From Prochlorococcus sp. AG-424-P23 (lineage in GTDB: Bacteria; Cyanobacteriota; Cyanobacteriia; PCC-6307; Cyanobiaceae): 45,700 nucleotides of DNA. The DNA is taken from assembly GCA_003210135.1 (NCBI GenBank), contig QCNK01000013.1, positions 1-45,700 of the forward strand, read 5' to 3'. Numbering within the stretch: the first letter of the stretch is position 1; the number at the start of each line of letters is the position of its first letter. Below the pieces are notes generated by a model. That model saw nothing but the letters and a program-made list of their open reading frames with translations. It searched no databases and was not told the origin of the DNA. This document shows positions 6,695-15,885 of the stretch, piece after piece. The translations under genes and the position numbers were made by a program.

Positions 6695-8920
6695 ATGTTT
6701 ACGACATCATCAATAATCGATAATCTGAATCATTCAGAAGGATTAGAATATAAAAAATTATGCAGATCATTAAAAATAACGAAGAAATCTGATAAGGATA
6801 AATTAGATATCGCTTTAACAGCCCTAGAAAAACTTGAAATAATTAATAAAAATGCAGATAATGAGTATACCTGTACTAAAGATAGTAATCACATTGTTGC
6901 AAAAATTAGATGTAGCAGTAAAGGATATTGCTTTGCAGTAAGGGGGAAAAACAAAGAAGATATTTATATAAAAGAAAATTTACTTAATTTTGCATGGAAT
7001 GGAGATAAGGTTTTAGTAAGGATAATTAAAGAGGGATACAGAAGAAGATCACCGGAGGGAATAGTTGATTGTATTCTTGAAAGATCGAATCAAATACTTC
7101 TTTCTAAAGTTGAAATAATAAACGACGATATATATGCCATTCCAATCGATGATAGGATTCTTTCTAAAATAAAACTTCCCAAAGAAGATAAAAAATATAC
7201 CTATAAACCAGAAAACAAAAATATAGTTAAAGTTGAAGTTGATAGCTTTCCAATAGGACAAGAAGAAGGATTAGGCCATGTGATTCAAGAACTAGAACTT
7301 AATAATAATGAGGAATTAGATACAGATTTTGTTTTATCTAAAAGCAATATTATCAATTTGAAAAGTAATGATGATATTGAATCTAAGAAGATAGAGAAAA
7401 GGGAAAGGATAGACTTAACGGATAAAAACTCTTATTTGTTTAAAAGTTGGAATTATGATGATTCTCCACTTCTCCCAATTTTTCAAATAGATCAAGGAAA
7501 AGATAAAAGTACTAAACTATGGATCCATACAAATAGTATCGCAGAAAGATTAGAGCTAAATAGTAAAAAATCATTAGATATATTCCTAAGAAGCTTTGAA
7601 TCCTTCCCCTTACTAACTAGTTGGCAAAACTACCTTAGTGAAAGTATAAGAGATACGTCTGAATTTAAATTAGGAGAAAAAAATGAAGCAATAAGTCTAT
7701 GTTTGCATTTAAATAGCGATAATGAAATAACTGAATGGTCATTTCATCTAACTTTAGTAAGATGTACTTTTATTGTTGGGAGTGATCACACGGACGCGCT
7801 TCTATCCAGAAAAAGTAAGAATAGAATCACCTCAAGGTTGTTAAAACCTATAAAAGAACATATTGAAGATTTAGACAAAATATTGGAGATATCTACATCA
7901 TTTAGGCAAAGGCATCTCTTGGAAGGTAAAGTTGAAATCCCTGCTCCACTAAATAAAATAGAATCTTTAAATGAATTTTTTATTCACAGCCCAGCTGATA
8001 ATTCAAAAGGATATTTTGAACCATTAAATAAAGAAGATTGTCAAACTTACATTTCACCATTGATACATGAAGCGAATTTAATATGGTTCAAACATTCAAA
8101 TAAATATGGCTTAAAAAGTGCAGGATACTTCTCGAGGGGGGTAGATTACATCAATGCGAATGAAATAATCAAATATTCGGAATTTATCGATAATAATTTA
8201 GAACTAAATGAAGATGGTAATTTAACATTTAGTCAAGTTCTTAAGTTATGTGGCGATGAAAATAAAAAAAGAATCTTGCATAAACTTTTAATTAATGAAT
8301 TTATGGAAAATGAAATAAGCCTTAGTTCTTCAGACATAGATAATGATGATTCAGAAAAAATATTTATTTCTCCATGGACAATTCCTGGATATGACTTCAT
8401 TAATCTTATGAACCAGTACTGCATTTTGAATATTCTAATAAATTCAAAGAAATCAAAGAAATATAATACCCATGCAGTAAATGATAGTGCTGAGAATAAA
8501 TCATTGAATTCATTTAATTCGGATATATTTAATTCATCAGTTTCAAAGAATATAGATACGTTATTTAATAAATTTGTAATAGATAAACTTACTGAACATA
8601 ATTCCAAAGTTAATCAATATAAATCGAATATGATAAGTATAAAAAAAGTAAGAAAAGCAGAAAAATTATTAGGCAATATTTACAGTGGGTATATTATTTC
8701 AGTTCAAAGTTATGGATTCTTTGTTGAGTTATCAGAACTAAATGTAGAAGGCTTAGTCCATGTTAGTACTCTTAATAATGATTGGTATGAATATAGATCA
8801 AGACAAAATTTATTAATTGGAAGGAAATCCAAAAATTCATATAAAGTTGGAGATAAAATAGAAGTAAAAATAATAAAAGTCGATATTCTTAAATATCAAA
8901 TTGATTTGGAGTTAAACTAA
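6695..8920 (+). CDS. RNase II/R-family protein with degenerate catalytic motifs
   Basis: 741 residues in the RNase R order: an N-terminal helical segment, a cold-shock-like RNA-binding fold at about 65-112, a long RNB-like region at about 235-590 and a C-terminal S1 domain at about 660-741 (GYIISVQSYGFFVELSELNVEG). The RNB Mg-binding motif, normally DARDFDDA, is only recognisable as NYDDSP near 253-258. The normally invariant SP(I/L)RRY segment reads SPWTIPGY near 559-566, without the arginines. The product is therefore probably an RNA-binding relative without exonuclease activity, or one with altered chemistry. It resembles the cyanobacterial Zam-type RNase II relatives, by recollection only. 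Acidic Asn/Ser/Asp-rich loops are also present. Confidence 0.8.
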   Translation: MFTTSSIIDNLNHSEGLEYKKLCRSLKITKKSDKDKLDIALTALEKLEIINKNADNEYTCTKDSNHIVAKIRCSSKGYCFAVRGKNKEDIYIKENLLNFAWNGDKVLVRIIKEGYRRRSPEGIVDCILERSNQILLSKVEIINDDIYAIPIDDRILSKIKLPKEDKKYTYKPENKNIVKVEVDSFPIGQEEGLGHVIQELELNNNEELDTDFVLSKSNIINLKSNDDIESKKIEKRERIDLTDKNSYLFKSWNYDDSPLLPIFQIDQGKDKSTKLWIHTNSIAERLELNSKKSLDIFLRSFESFPLLTSWQNYLSESIRDTSEFKLGEKNEAISLCLHLNSDNEITEWSFHLTLVRCTFIVGSDHTDALLSRKSKNRITSRLLKPIKEHIEDLDKILEISTSFRQRHLLEGKVEIPAPLNKIESLNEFFIHSPADNSKGYFEPLNKEDCQTYISPLIHEANLIWFKHSNKYGLKSAGYFSRGVDYINANEIIKYSEFIDNNLELNEDGNLTFSQVLKLCGDENKKRILHKLLINEFMENEISLSSSDIDNDDSEKIFISPWTIPGYDFINLMNQYCILNILINSKKSKKYNTHAVNDSAENKSLNSFNSDIFNSSVSKNIDTLFNKFVIDKLTEHNSKVNQYKSNMISIKKVRKAEKLLGNIYSGYIISVQSYGFFVELSELNVEGLVHVSTLNNDWYEYRSRQNLLIGRKSKNSYKVGDKIEVKIIKVDILKYQIDLELN

Positions 8921-8970
8921 ATAATAAAAAAAAATTACGATGAAAATTAAAAAAAAGATAACTCACTAAA

Positions 8971-9414
8971 ATGATTTTTAAAAAAAATTTTTTATTATTA
9001 ACTCTTTTTTTTATAATTATATTTCAGGCTTTATTATATATAAATAATAATCAAAAGACATCATTTAGATATTTCAAATGGACTGTCCAAGAAGTTAGTA
9101 TAGGGCAGTTAATCAGCATTTCATTTTTTTCTGGTTTATTTGTAAGTACTTTATTAAATACAACTTTTACCAGCTTTAAAAAAAATACTTTCGAAGAAAT
9201 TGAAGAAAATTATGAACCTTTAAATAATGATGAAGATCTAAAATCTAATATTGAGATGCCACCACAAAGGGATATAAGAGATGCTCAACCTACTATATCT
9301 GTAAATTACAGAGTAATAAAAAATACCGATGAAAATGATTTAAAAAGGGGTAAAAATTTTTCAAATAGTGCAGAAAAAAAAGACGACTGGAATTATGATG
9401 ATAGTGAATGGTAG
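8971..9414 (+). CDS. Two-span membrane protein with acidic C-terminal tail
   Basis: 147 residues. Hydrophobic segments at about 6-24 and 45-66 are joined by a short polar loop. A long soluble acidic tail ends in Trp/Asp repeats (DDWNYDDSEW). A conserved-looking Val-Asn-Tyr-Arg-Val-Ile-Lys segment precedes the tail. I take this for a conserved cyanobacterial protein of unknown function but cannot name a family. It follows the RNase-like gene by about 50 bases in the same direction. Confidence 0.6.
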   Translation: MIFKKNFLLLTLFFIIIFQALLYINNNQKTSFRYFKWTVQEVSIGQLISISFFSGLFVSTLLNTTFTSFKKNTFEEIEENYEPLNNDEDLKSNIEMPPQRDIRDAQPTISVNYRVIKNTDENDLKRGKNFSNSAEKKDDWNYDDSEW

Positions 9415-9466
9415 AAATCTAGATAATTTGAATAAAAATTGTTTTTTTAAATTATAATGTTAATGT

Positions 9467-10057
9467 ATGGAATTTTTTATGGCAGAAAATTTAGACCCAA
9501 ATAATAAAGCTAATCATGAAATATCTGACGATACGATTAAATCCAATGCTGAGGAATTAAAACAACCTAAATCAGAAAAAGTTGTCATTATGAATGAAAA
9601 TAATGTTAAATCTCAAAATAATTCTGCTCCTGAAATTGAATTAAAGAACGAAAATAATACTCCTGTTAAAACTACTCCTAAACCAAAAAAAGAATTACCT
9701 ATAGAAAAAAAACCATTCCAAGAATTCATTAATATGCATTTGATTCCTGCTTTAAAAGAAGAAATTGATCAAAGAGGATTAGAAGTAAACAATATTAATC
9801 TAGAAAACACCAATAGACCTATTGCTGGAGATAAGTGTTGGGTAATAAATTGTGATATTAAAGATACCTGCAGCTTTTGGCTATCTTTTGAGAAGGAAGA
9901 CATAAGTTCATTAAAAAGTATTTCTTTATCCAAACCAAACCAAAAACCTAGCATTATTGAATCTTTTCTTATTGACGAAAAAAGAATTACTCTTAAATTG
10001 ATCATTTCAAGAGTACTGCAGAGATTAAATGGACAAAAATTGATAGGAGTTAATTAA
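9467..10057 (+). CDS. DUF2996-family protein
   Basis: 196 residues. The first roughly 80 are a low-complexity Asn/Lys/Glu-rich linker. The remainder contains the pattern I associate with DUF2996: KPFQEFI...HLIPALKEE, CWVINC, and a C-terminal ESFLIDEKRITLKL...QRLNGQ segment. The family is cyanobacterial/plastid and its role is not settled as far as I can say. Two start codons are possible: ATG 9467 (MEFFMAEN) or ATG 9479 (MAENLDPN). The second looks more natural. Soluble, with no signal peptide. Confidence 0.75.
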   Translation: MEFFMAENLDPNNKANHEISDDTIKSNAEELKQPKSEKVVIMNENNVKSQNNSAPEIELKNENNTPVKTTPKPKKELPIEKKPFQEFINMHLIPALKEEIDQRGLEVNNINLENTNRPIAGDKCWVINCDIKDTCSFWLSFEKEDISSLKSISLSKPNQKPSIIESFLIDEKRITLKLIISRVLQRLNGQKLIGVN

Positions 10058-10136
10058 AAAACAATAACACCAGGTTAACTTTTCCCTCGAAAATACAAAC
10101 CATAGTAAATAATGGTATTAATAAATCTACTCAAAT

Positions 10137-11309
10137 ATGACTCAATCCACTATTGAATCAAAAAATAAAAAAGAATTAAATAATGGCAAGATACCAGCAA
10201 AGGAAACAATATTGTCTCCAAGATTCTATACAACAGATTTTGAGGCAATGGAAAATATGGATTTATCAATAAATGAGGAGGAATTAGAAGCTATATGTGA
10301 AGAATTTAGAAAAGATTACAATAGGCATCATTTTGTAAGAAATAGTGAATTTGAAGGGGCCGCAGAAAAATTAGATCCTGAGACAAAAGAGCTCTTTGTA
10401 GATTTTCTTGAGGGAAGTTGTACTTCAGAATTTTCAGGTTTTCTACTTTATAAAGAGCTAAGCAGGAGAATTAAAGATAAAAACCCACTTCTTGCGGAAT
10501 GTTTTGCCCATATGGCCAGAGACGAAGCTAGACATGCAGGTTTCTTGAATAAATCAATGAGTGACTTTGGATTACAGTTGGATTTAGGTTTTTTAACAGC
10601 GAATAAAGATTACACTTACTTTCCGCCAAGAAGCATCTTTTACGCAACTTACTTATCTGAAAAAATAGGCTATTGGAGATACATAGCAATTTACAGGCAT
10701 CTTGAAAAAAATCCAGATAGTAAGATTTTTCCCTTATTTAATTACTTTGAAAACTGGTGTCAAGATGAAAATAGACATGGTGATTTCTTCGATGCGTTAA
10801 TGAAAGCACAACCACGTACTGTTAAATCCTTAAGCAAAAAAATTACTATTGGCGGCTCTACTTTTACACATCCACTATTTGACTATTTCCATAGATTTAG
10901 ATACTTTTTAAACAATCTTCCCTTAGCATCCAAGTTATGGTCTAGGTTTTTCCTACTCGCTGTATTTGCAACCATGTATGCAAGAGATCTTGGAATTAAA
11001 AAAGATTTCTATAGTTCACTAGGTTTAGATGCCAAAGATTACGACCAGTTTGTTATTAATAAAACAAATGAAACTGCAGCTAGAGTTTTCCCTGTAGTAA
11101 TGGACGTTTATGATAAATCTTTTTATGGAAGATTAGATAAAATAGTAGAGAATAATAAGGTTCTTTCCGATATCGCAAGCAGTGATGGAAATAAAGTATC
11201 TAAAACTATTAAAAAATTACCTAAATATTTATCAAACGGTTACCAGTTATTAAGACTATACTTATTAAAACCTCTTGATAGCAAAGATTTCCAACCTTCG
11301 ATTAGATAA
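10137..11309 (+). CDS. acsF: Mg-protoporphyrin IX monomethyl ester oxidative cyclase (AcsF/ChlA)
   Basis: 390 residues with the di-iron carboxylate ligand pattern of AcsF: E98 in TSEFSG, E130-x-x-H133 in DEARHAGF and E211-x-x-H214 in DENRHGDFF. The enzyme uses O2 to close the isocyclic ring, converting Mg-protoporphyrin monomethyl ester to protochlorophyllide, and works at the membrane surface. Length and motifs match the oxygen-dependent family throughout. It is followed 31 bases later by tldD. The chlorophyll pathway is represented elsewhere in the window by chlH. Confidence 0.96.
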   Translation: MTQSTIESKNKKELNNGKIPAKETILSPRFYTTDFEAMENMDLSINEEELEAICEEFRKDYNRHHFVRNSEFEGAAEKLDPETKELFVDFLEGSCTSEFSGFLLYKELSRRIKDKNPLLAECFAHMARDEARHAGFLNKSMSDFGLQLDLGFLTANKDYTYFPPRSIFYATYLSEKIGYWRYIAIYRHLEKNPDSKIFPLFNYFENWCQDENRHGDFFDALMKAQPRTVKSLSKKITIGGSTFTHPLFDYFHRFRYFLNNLPLASKLWSRFFLLAVFATMYARDLGIKKDFYSSLGLDAKDYDQFVINKTNETAARVFPVVMDVYDKSFYGRLDKIVENNKVLSDIASSDGNKVSKTIKKLPKYLSNGYQLLRLYLLKPLDSKDFQPSIR

Positions 11310-11340
11310 TCTTTCATACAGAGAAGATTTATAAAGTCAT

Positions 11341-12765
11341 ATGCTTTCGTCACAAATCAAATCAAATGAAATCATTTTTGATAGTTGCAATAAAGATTTA
11401 TTAGAAGAAATTATTTTCTATGGGATGGGACTAGGAGCTGATTTTGTAGAAATTTTTATAGAGAATACAGATAACTCAAGCGTTCTAGCTGAAGAGGATT
11501 TCATTACAAGTGTAAGTCCATCATTTGGAAGGGGTGCCGGTATTAGAATCTTCAAAGATAAAAAGGATGGATTTGTAAGTACAAATGATTTAACAAAGAA
11601 TGGCTTGATGAGGTCGGTATCTCAGGCTATTGAGATGTTAGACATAACAGATAATAAAAAAAGAGAAGTATTTAACGGTCTAGATAAACATAGAGACTAT
11701 AGTTTATCCAAAAAAAAATGGATTAATGAAGTCCCATCGATTCATGAGATAAGTGAGAAACTATTAGTCAGCACAAAGTCACTTAAAAAAAATAATAAAA
11801 TAATAACTAGAAAAGGAAGTTACTCAAGAAATCTTCAAGAGGTAATTATAGCCTCCAGCGATGGAACCTATGTCTCAGATATCAGGTTGCATCAAACAGT
11901 TGGACTCAACGTGATTGCTAGTGATGCCCAATATAGATCTAGTGGAAGTAGAAGATTTGGATCGTCAGGAATGCCTCATGAATTCAGATCATGGGATCAC
12001 GAAAAAGCAGCTAATGATGTATTCGAAAGCTCAATGAATATGCTGTATGCAGATTATGTTGATGCGGGACAAATGCCAGTTGTATTAGCTAATAAATTTG
12101 GTGGTGTTATATTCCACGAAGCCTGCGGTCATTTACTTGAAACTACTCAAATAGAGAGAGGAACAACACCATTTGAAAATAAGTTGAATGAAAAAATTGC
12201 ACATGAATCTGTAACAGCAATAGATGAAGGAATTTCAGAAGGATCATTTGGTTCATTATCAGTAGATGATGAAGGTATGGAACCCGAAAAATCAGTTCTT
12301 ATAAAAGATGGAATTTTAAAAAAATTCATATCCGACAGGGCAGGTGAATTAAGAACTGGCCATAAAAGAACAGGAAGTGGAAGAAGACAAAATTATTCTT
12401 TTGCTGCAGCTTCACGGATGAGAAATACTTATATAGCTAAAGGAGAACACTCGAAAGAGGATTTAATCAATAGTATTAGTGATGGTCTTTACTGCAAATC
12501 AATGGGTGGTGGCAGTGTAGGTGCTACAGGACAATTTAATTTTGCAGTAGAAGAAGGATATCTTATTAAAAATGGAAAATTAACTAATCCAGTAAAGGGG
12601 GCAACTTTGATTGGTGAGGCTAAAGAAGTTATGCCAAAAATATCAATGTGCGGGAATGACCTTGAATTAGCTCCTGGATTCTGTGGATCCATCAGTGGAA
12701 GTGTCAACGTAACTGTAGGCCAACCTCATATTAAGGTTGATTCAATCACTGTTGGCGGAAGATAG
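11341..12765 (+). CDS. tldD: TldD metalloprotease subunit
   Basis: 474 residues with the TldD zinc motif HEACGH at 259-264 and the surrounding Gly-Gly-Val-Ile-Phe context. A DRAGELRTGHKRTGSGRR segment and a C-terminal Gly-rich VTVGQPHIKVDSITVGG region are also typical. TldD forms a heterodimer with TldE/PmbA that cleaves short, unfolded peptides; in enterobacteria it matures microcin B17 and affects CcdA stability. The tldE gene follows after three bases, as expected for a heterodimer. The position between acsF and fmt gives no direct clue to the substrate. Confidence 0.93.
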   Translation: MLSSQIKSNEIIFDSCNKDLLEEIIFYGMGLGADFVEIFIENTDNSSVLAEEDFITSVSPSFGRGAGIRIFKDKKDGFVSTNDLTKNGLMRSVSQAIEMLDITDNKKREVFNGLDKHRDYSLSKKKWINEVPSIHEISEKLLVSTKSLKKNNKIITRKGSYSRNLQEVIIASSDGTYVSDIRLHQTVGLNVIASDAQYRSSGSRRFGSSGMPHEFRSWDHEKAANDVFESSMNMLYADYVDAGQMPVVLANKFGGVIFHEACGHLLETTQIERGTTPFENKLNEKIAHESVTAIDEGISEGSFGSLSVDDEGMEPEKSVLIKDGILKKFISDRAGELRTGHKRTGSGRRQNYSFAAASRMRNTYIAKGEHSKEDLINSISDGLYCKSMGGGSVGATGQFNFAVEEGYLIKNGKLTNPVKGATLIGEAKEVMPKISMCGNDLELAPGFCGSISGSVNVTVGQPHIKVDSITVGGR

Positions 12766-12768
12766 GAT

Positions 12769-14121
12769 ATGAATTCAAAAGAAATAACAACTCAAATCTC
12801 TGAAGCTGCAGATTCTCTAAATCTTAAAAAATGGGATTATGGTGCAAGCTTTTCTAATGATTATTCTGTGCAAGTAGATAAAGGTGAGGCTAAACAACTT
12901 AAGGCATCACAAAAGCAAATTTTAACTATAAGAGTTTGGAACGAATCTAACTTAGTTGGTATTACAACAACTAGTGATATCAGTGAATCTGGTATTAAAA
13001 AAGCTTTAAATCAAGCAAATATTGCATCTGATTTTGGCAACAAGAATGAAAGAACAGAATTCTCACCACTAGCCAAGGACCCTATTGAGGTTAAGGACTC
13101 AAAAAAAAGAAATCCTGTTGGAATAAAAAAATTACTTACTCTTTTAAGAGAAGCGGAAGTAAAACTACTAGAAAGCCATGAATCCATAAAATCTGTTCCG
13201 TATAATGGTCTATCTGAGAGTTTTTACGAGAGAGTTTATGCTAACAGTGATGGTGCCTTTCGGAGTTATACCAAAAGTCAAGCTGCACTTTATTTATATG
13301 CAAGGGCAGAAGAGAAAAATAAGAAACCTCGTAGTTCTGGTTCTGTAAAACTTGGATATGGAGTTGAAGATATAGATATAGAGTCGTGTATTAAAGACGC
13401 TTCTAATAAAACAATTTCTCATTTAAATTATTCACCTATTAAAACTCATAAATATTTAATATGTTTTTCCCCTGAGTCTTTTTTAACGATCATTAATGCC
13501 TTTAGTTCAATGTTTAATGCTAGAAGCATTTTAGATGGAGTTAGCTTATCTAATAAAAATTCTATTGGAGAGAAACTATCTATAGAAGCACTTAATATTT
13601 ATGATGATGGTCTTCACGAAAAGAATATTTCTTCATCACCATTTGATGGAGAGGGAACTCCTACCAAAAGACTTTGTTTAATTAACAAAGGGAGACTTGA
13701 AAATTTTATACATTCTGAATCAACTGCAAGAATATTTAAAACAATGCCCACAGGCCACGCTGGACTAGGATCAAAAGTATCAGTATCTCCTGATTGGATA
13801 GTTGTTGAGAAATCAGAGGAAAACTCAGATATAAAAACATTATTAGATCACACTACTTATGAGGGAGAATTTGTTTATATTGAAGAATTAAATGCAATCC
13901 ATGCAGGTGTCAGAGCAAGTCAAGGTTCATTCTCTCTTCCATTTGACGGATGGCTCTTTAAAAACGGTAAAAAAATCTCGATAGAATCTGCAACTGTAGC
14001 GGGGGATATCAAATATCTTTTGAAGAATATAGTGAATATTGAATCAAACCAAGAAGTAACAACAAGTGGAATTTCTCCACATATATGGGTAGATGAATTA
14101 TCAATAACTGGTGACGCGTGA
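12769..14121 (+). CDS. TldE/PmbA subunit of the TldD-TldE protease
   Basis: 450 residues related to TldD but without a HExxxH motif, as is normal for the TldE/PmbA partner. Recognisable elements are the central SSPFDGEGTPTKR region and the C-terminal SGISPHIWVDELSITGDA, matching the PmbA C-terminus. It lies three bases after tldD, and its stop overlaps the GTG start of fmt, so tldD-tldE-fmt is probably one transcript. E. coli calls this gene pmbA or tldE. Confidence 0.9.
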   Translation: MNSKEITTQISEAADSLNLKKWDYGASFSNDYSVQVDKGEAKQLKASQKQILTIRVWNESNLVGITTTSDISESGIKKALNQANIASDFGNKNERTEFSPLAKDPIEVKDSKKRNPVGIKKLLTLLREAEVKLLESHESIKSVPYNGLSESFYERVYANSDGAFRSYTKSQAALYLYARAEEKNKKPRSSGSVKLGYGVEDIDIESCIKDASNKTISHLNYSPIKTHKYLICFSPESFLTIINAFSSMFNARSILDGVSLSNKNSIGEKLSIEALNIYDDGLHEKNISSSPFDGEGTPTKRLCLINKGRLENFIHSESTARIFKTMPTGHAGLGSKVSVSPDWIVVEKSEENSDIKTLLDHTTYEGEFVYIEELNAIHAGVRASQGSFSLPFDGWLFKNGKKISIESATVAGDIKYLLKNIVNIESNQEVTTSGISPHIWVDELSITGDA

Positions 14122-15104
14122 GAATTATATTCTGGGGAACACCTGAATATTCAATTGCGAGCCTTGATGTTTTTATTAAATCTAAGCACGAGGTAATTGG
14201 AGTAGTTAGCCAACCCGATAAGAAAAGATCAAGGGGAAATAAATTAATATCCTCACCTGTTAAAAGCTTTGCCGAGCAAGAATCTATAAAAATTTATACT
14301 CCAGCAAAAATCAGGGGCAATATACATTTTATAAATGAACTTAAATCACTATCTTGTGATCTATTTATTGTTATAGCTTACGGGAAAATATTACCCAAAG
14401 AGATATTGGAAATCCCAAAATTTGGATGTTGGAACGCACATGCTTCATTACTTCCAAGATGGCGTGGTGCAGCCCCAATCCAATGGTCACTAATAAAAGG
14501 TGATGAATTTACTGGTGTAGGGATTATGAAAATGAATGAGGGACTAGATACTGGAGACTTATTATTGGAAGAAAAAATTAAAATTGGTAATGACGATAAT
14601 TTAAATACACTATCGGAAAAACTTAGTATTTTATCTGCAAAATTATTTTTAAATGCCACATCATTACTCGAAGAAAATATTTATAAAAATACTAATTTTC
14701 AATTAACAAAACAAAATTCCTTTGGAAGAGAAATTACTTACGCAAGAATGATTGAAAAATCAGACTTTAGAGTTGATTGGGATAATGAGGCCATTGAAAT
14801 TTCTCAAAAAATAAAAGGATTATACCCACGAGCAAATACATCATTTAGAGGCAAGAACCTAAAAATACTTAAAATCAAAGTTTTGAGTAGTGATGAAATT
14901 AAGAATGAAAAATACCTTTTCATGAGCAATTATTCAAGACCAGGTATTATTCTTGCTGTAATAGAAAATGAAGGAATAATAATTTCAACTAAAACTGATC
15001 CGATTATTTTGTTAGAAGCAAAACTTGAAGGCAAAAACATTTCTAGCAAAAAGCAATTGATACAACAGTTAAAGCCATCAGTAGGTGAATATCTCTCAGA
15101 TTAA
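14118..15104 (+). CDS. fmt: Methionyl-tRNA formyltransferase
   Basis: 328 residues with the catalytic residues N106, H108 and D144 at the same positions as in E. coli, and the signature SLLPRWRGAAPIQ at 110-122. It formylates initiator Met-tRNA using 10-formyl-tetrahydrofolate; the initiator tRNA is also in this window (37930-38006). The start is GTG at 14118, overlapping the tldE stop by four bases, and is set by the family N-terminus (MRIIFWGTPE). The C-terminal OB-like domain is present. The stop overlaps the stop of the convergent TerC gene. Confidence 0.95.
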   Translation: MRIIFWGTPEYSIASLDVFIKSKHEVIGVVSQPDKKRSRGNKLISSPVKSFAEQESIKIYTPAKIRGNIHFINELKSLSCDLFIVIAYGKILPKEILEIPKFGCWNAHASLLPRWRGAAPIQWSLIKGDEFTGVGIMKMNEGLDTGDLLLEEKIKIGNDDNLNTLSEKLSILSAKLFLNATSLLEENIYKNTNFQLTKQNSFGREITYARMIEKSDFRVDWDNEAIEISQKIKGLYPRANTSFRGKNLKILKIKVLSSDEIKNEKYLFMSNYSRPGIILAVIENEGIIISTKTDPIILLEAKLEGKNISSKKQLIQQLKPSVGEYLSD

Positions 15105-15814
15105 GTTTTAGATTCTCTTTTAGAGAATCCCCAAATGAAGGCAAAAAGAATCAAAAAATAAAAATAATAATCTGGAAGAATAGATTCTTTAATTAAGGTA
15201 TTTAGTAAAAGTTTTATCCCCACTATTAAAATTGCTACGTAACCGGCTTTTTCTAATCTAGAAAATATATCCAGAAGTTTTAGAAAAATCCCAGAAGTAA
15301 ATCTTAAGGCTAATACTCCAATCACTGCTCCAAATATAATTAATATGTATTGATCACTAATAGCTACTGCAGTAGTGATACTATCTATGGAAAAAGCAAA
15401 ATCAGTAATTGAAAGAAGCGCTACAACCCTTAAGAACCTAAAATTAGTTTTATTATTATCTGTCCCATTTTCAGTGTTTTCTATATCTGAATTTAAAAAA
15501 ACGTTTGAGAAGAATAAGTATATTAAATAAAAACCAGCAAAAACTCTGATAATAATAAACTTGAGAAGAACATTAGATAATATGATCAGAATAATCCTAA
15601 ATAATAAAGATATTGTTATGCCAATATTTAAGGCTCTTGACCTTAATTCTGAACTCTCAAGGGATTTAGTAAGAGAAGCTAGAGCGACAGCATTATCTGC
15701 CGATAATAATAATTCTAGAGCAATTAATATTGGTAAAAGTGTAAAGATTTCGTACCAACTATCTACTTGATCTAGTGTGGGTATAAAAGAATTTATTGCA
15801 GCTGAATCCATCAA
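15101..15814 (-). CDS. TerC-family integral membrane protein
   Basis: 237 residues, about seven membrane segments, with the two family signatures: E34 and ADNA (39-42) in the second helix, and D138/FSID (141-144) in a middle helix. Bacterial TerC/Alx members are implicated in Mn2+ export, and a plant homologue is needed for thylakoid protein insertion. Either role would fit a cyanobacterium, and sequence alone does not decide. The start MMDSAAINSF could equally be the second Met. It is convergent with fmt. Confidence 0.85.
   Translation of the reverse strand: MMDSAAINSFIPTLDQVDSWYEIFTLLPILIALELLLSADNAVALASLTKSLESSELRSRALNIGITISLLFRIILIILSNVLLKFIIIRVFAGFYLIYLFFSNVFLNSDIENTENGTDNNKTNFRFLRVVALLSITDFAFSIDSITTAVAISDQYILIIFGAVIGVLALRFTSGIFLKLLDIFSRLEKAGYVAILIVGIKLLLNTLIKESILPDYYFYFLILFAFIWGFSKRESKT
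15111..15129. terminator. Inverted repeat at fmt/TerC convergent junction
   Basis: A perfect 8-bp inverted repeat, GATTCTCT and AGAGAATC around a TTT loop, seven bases after the fmt stop and inside the last codons of the TerC gene. No T-tract follows on the plus strand, so it is at best a weak terminator or an mRNA-end stabiliser. Confidence 0.3.
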
Positions 15815-15885
15815 ATATTATTCACAATCAGTATAAAATCTAATATAATGGATCGGATATTTGTAATCAAGATTGATAACTATAA

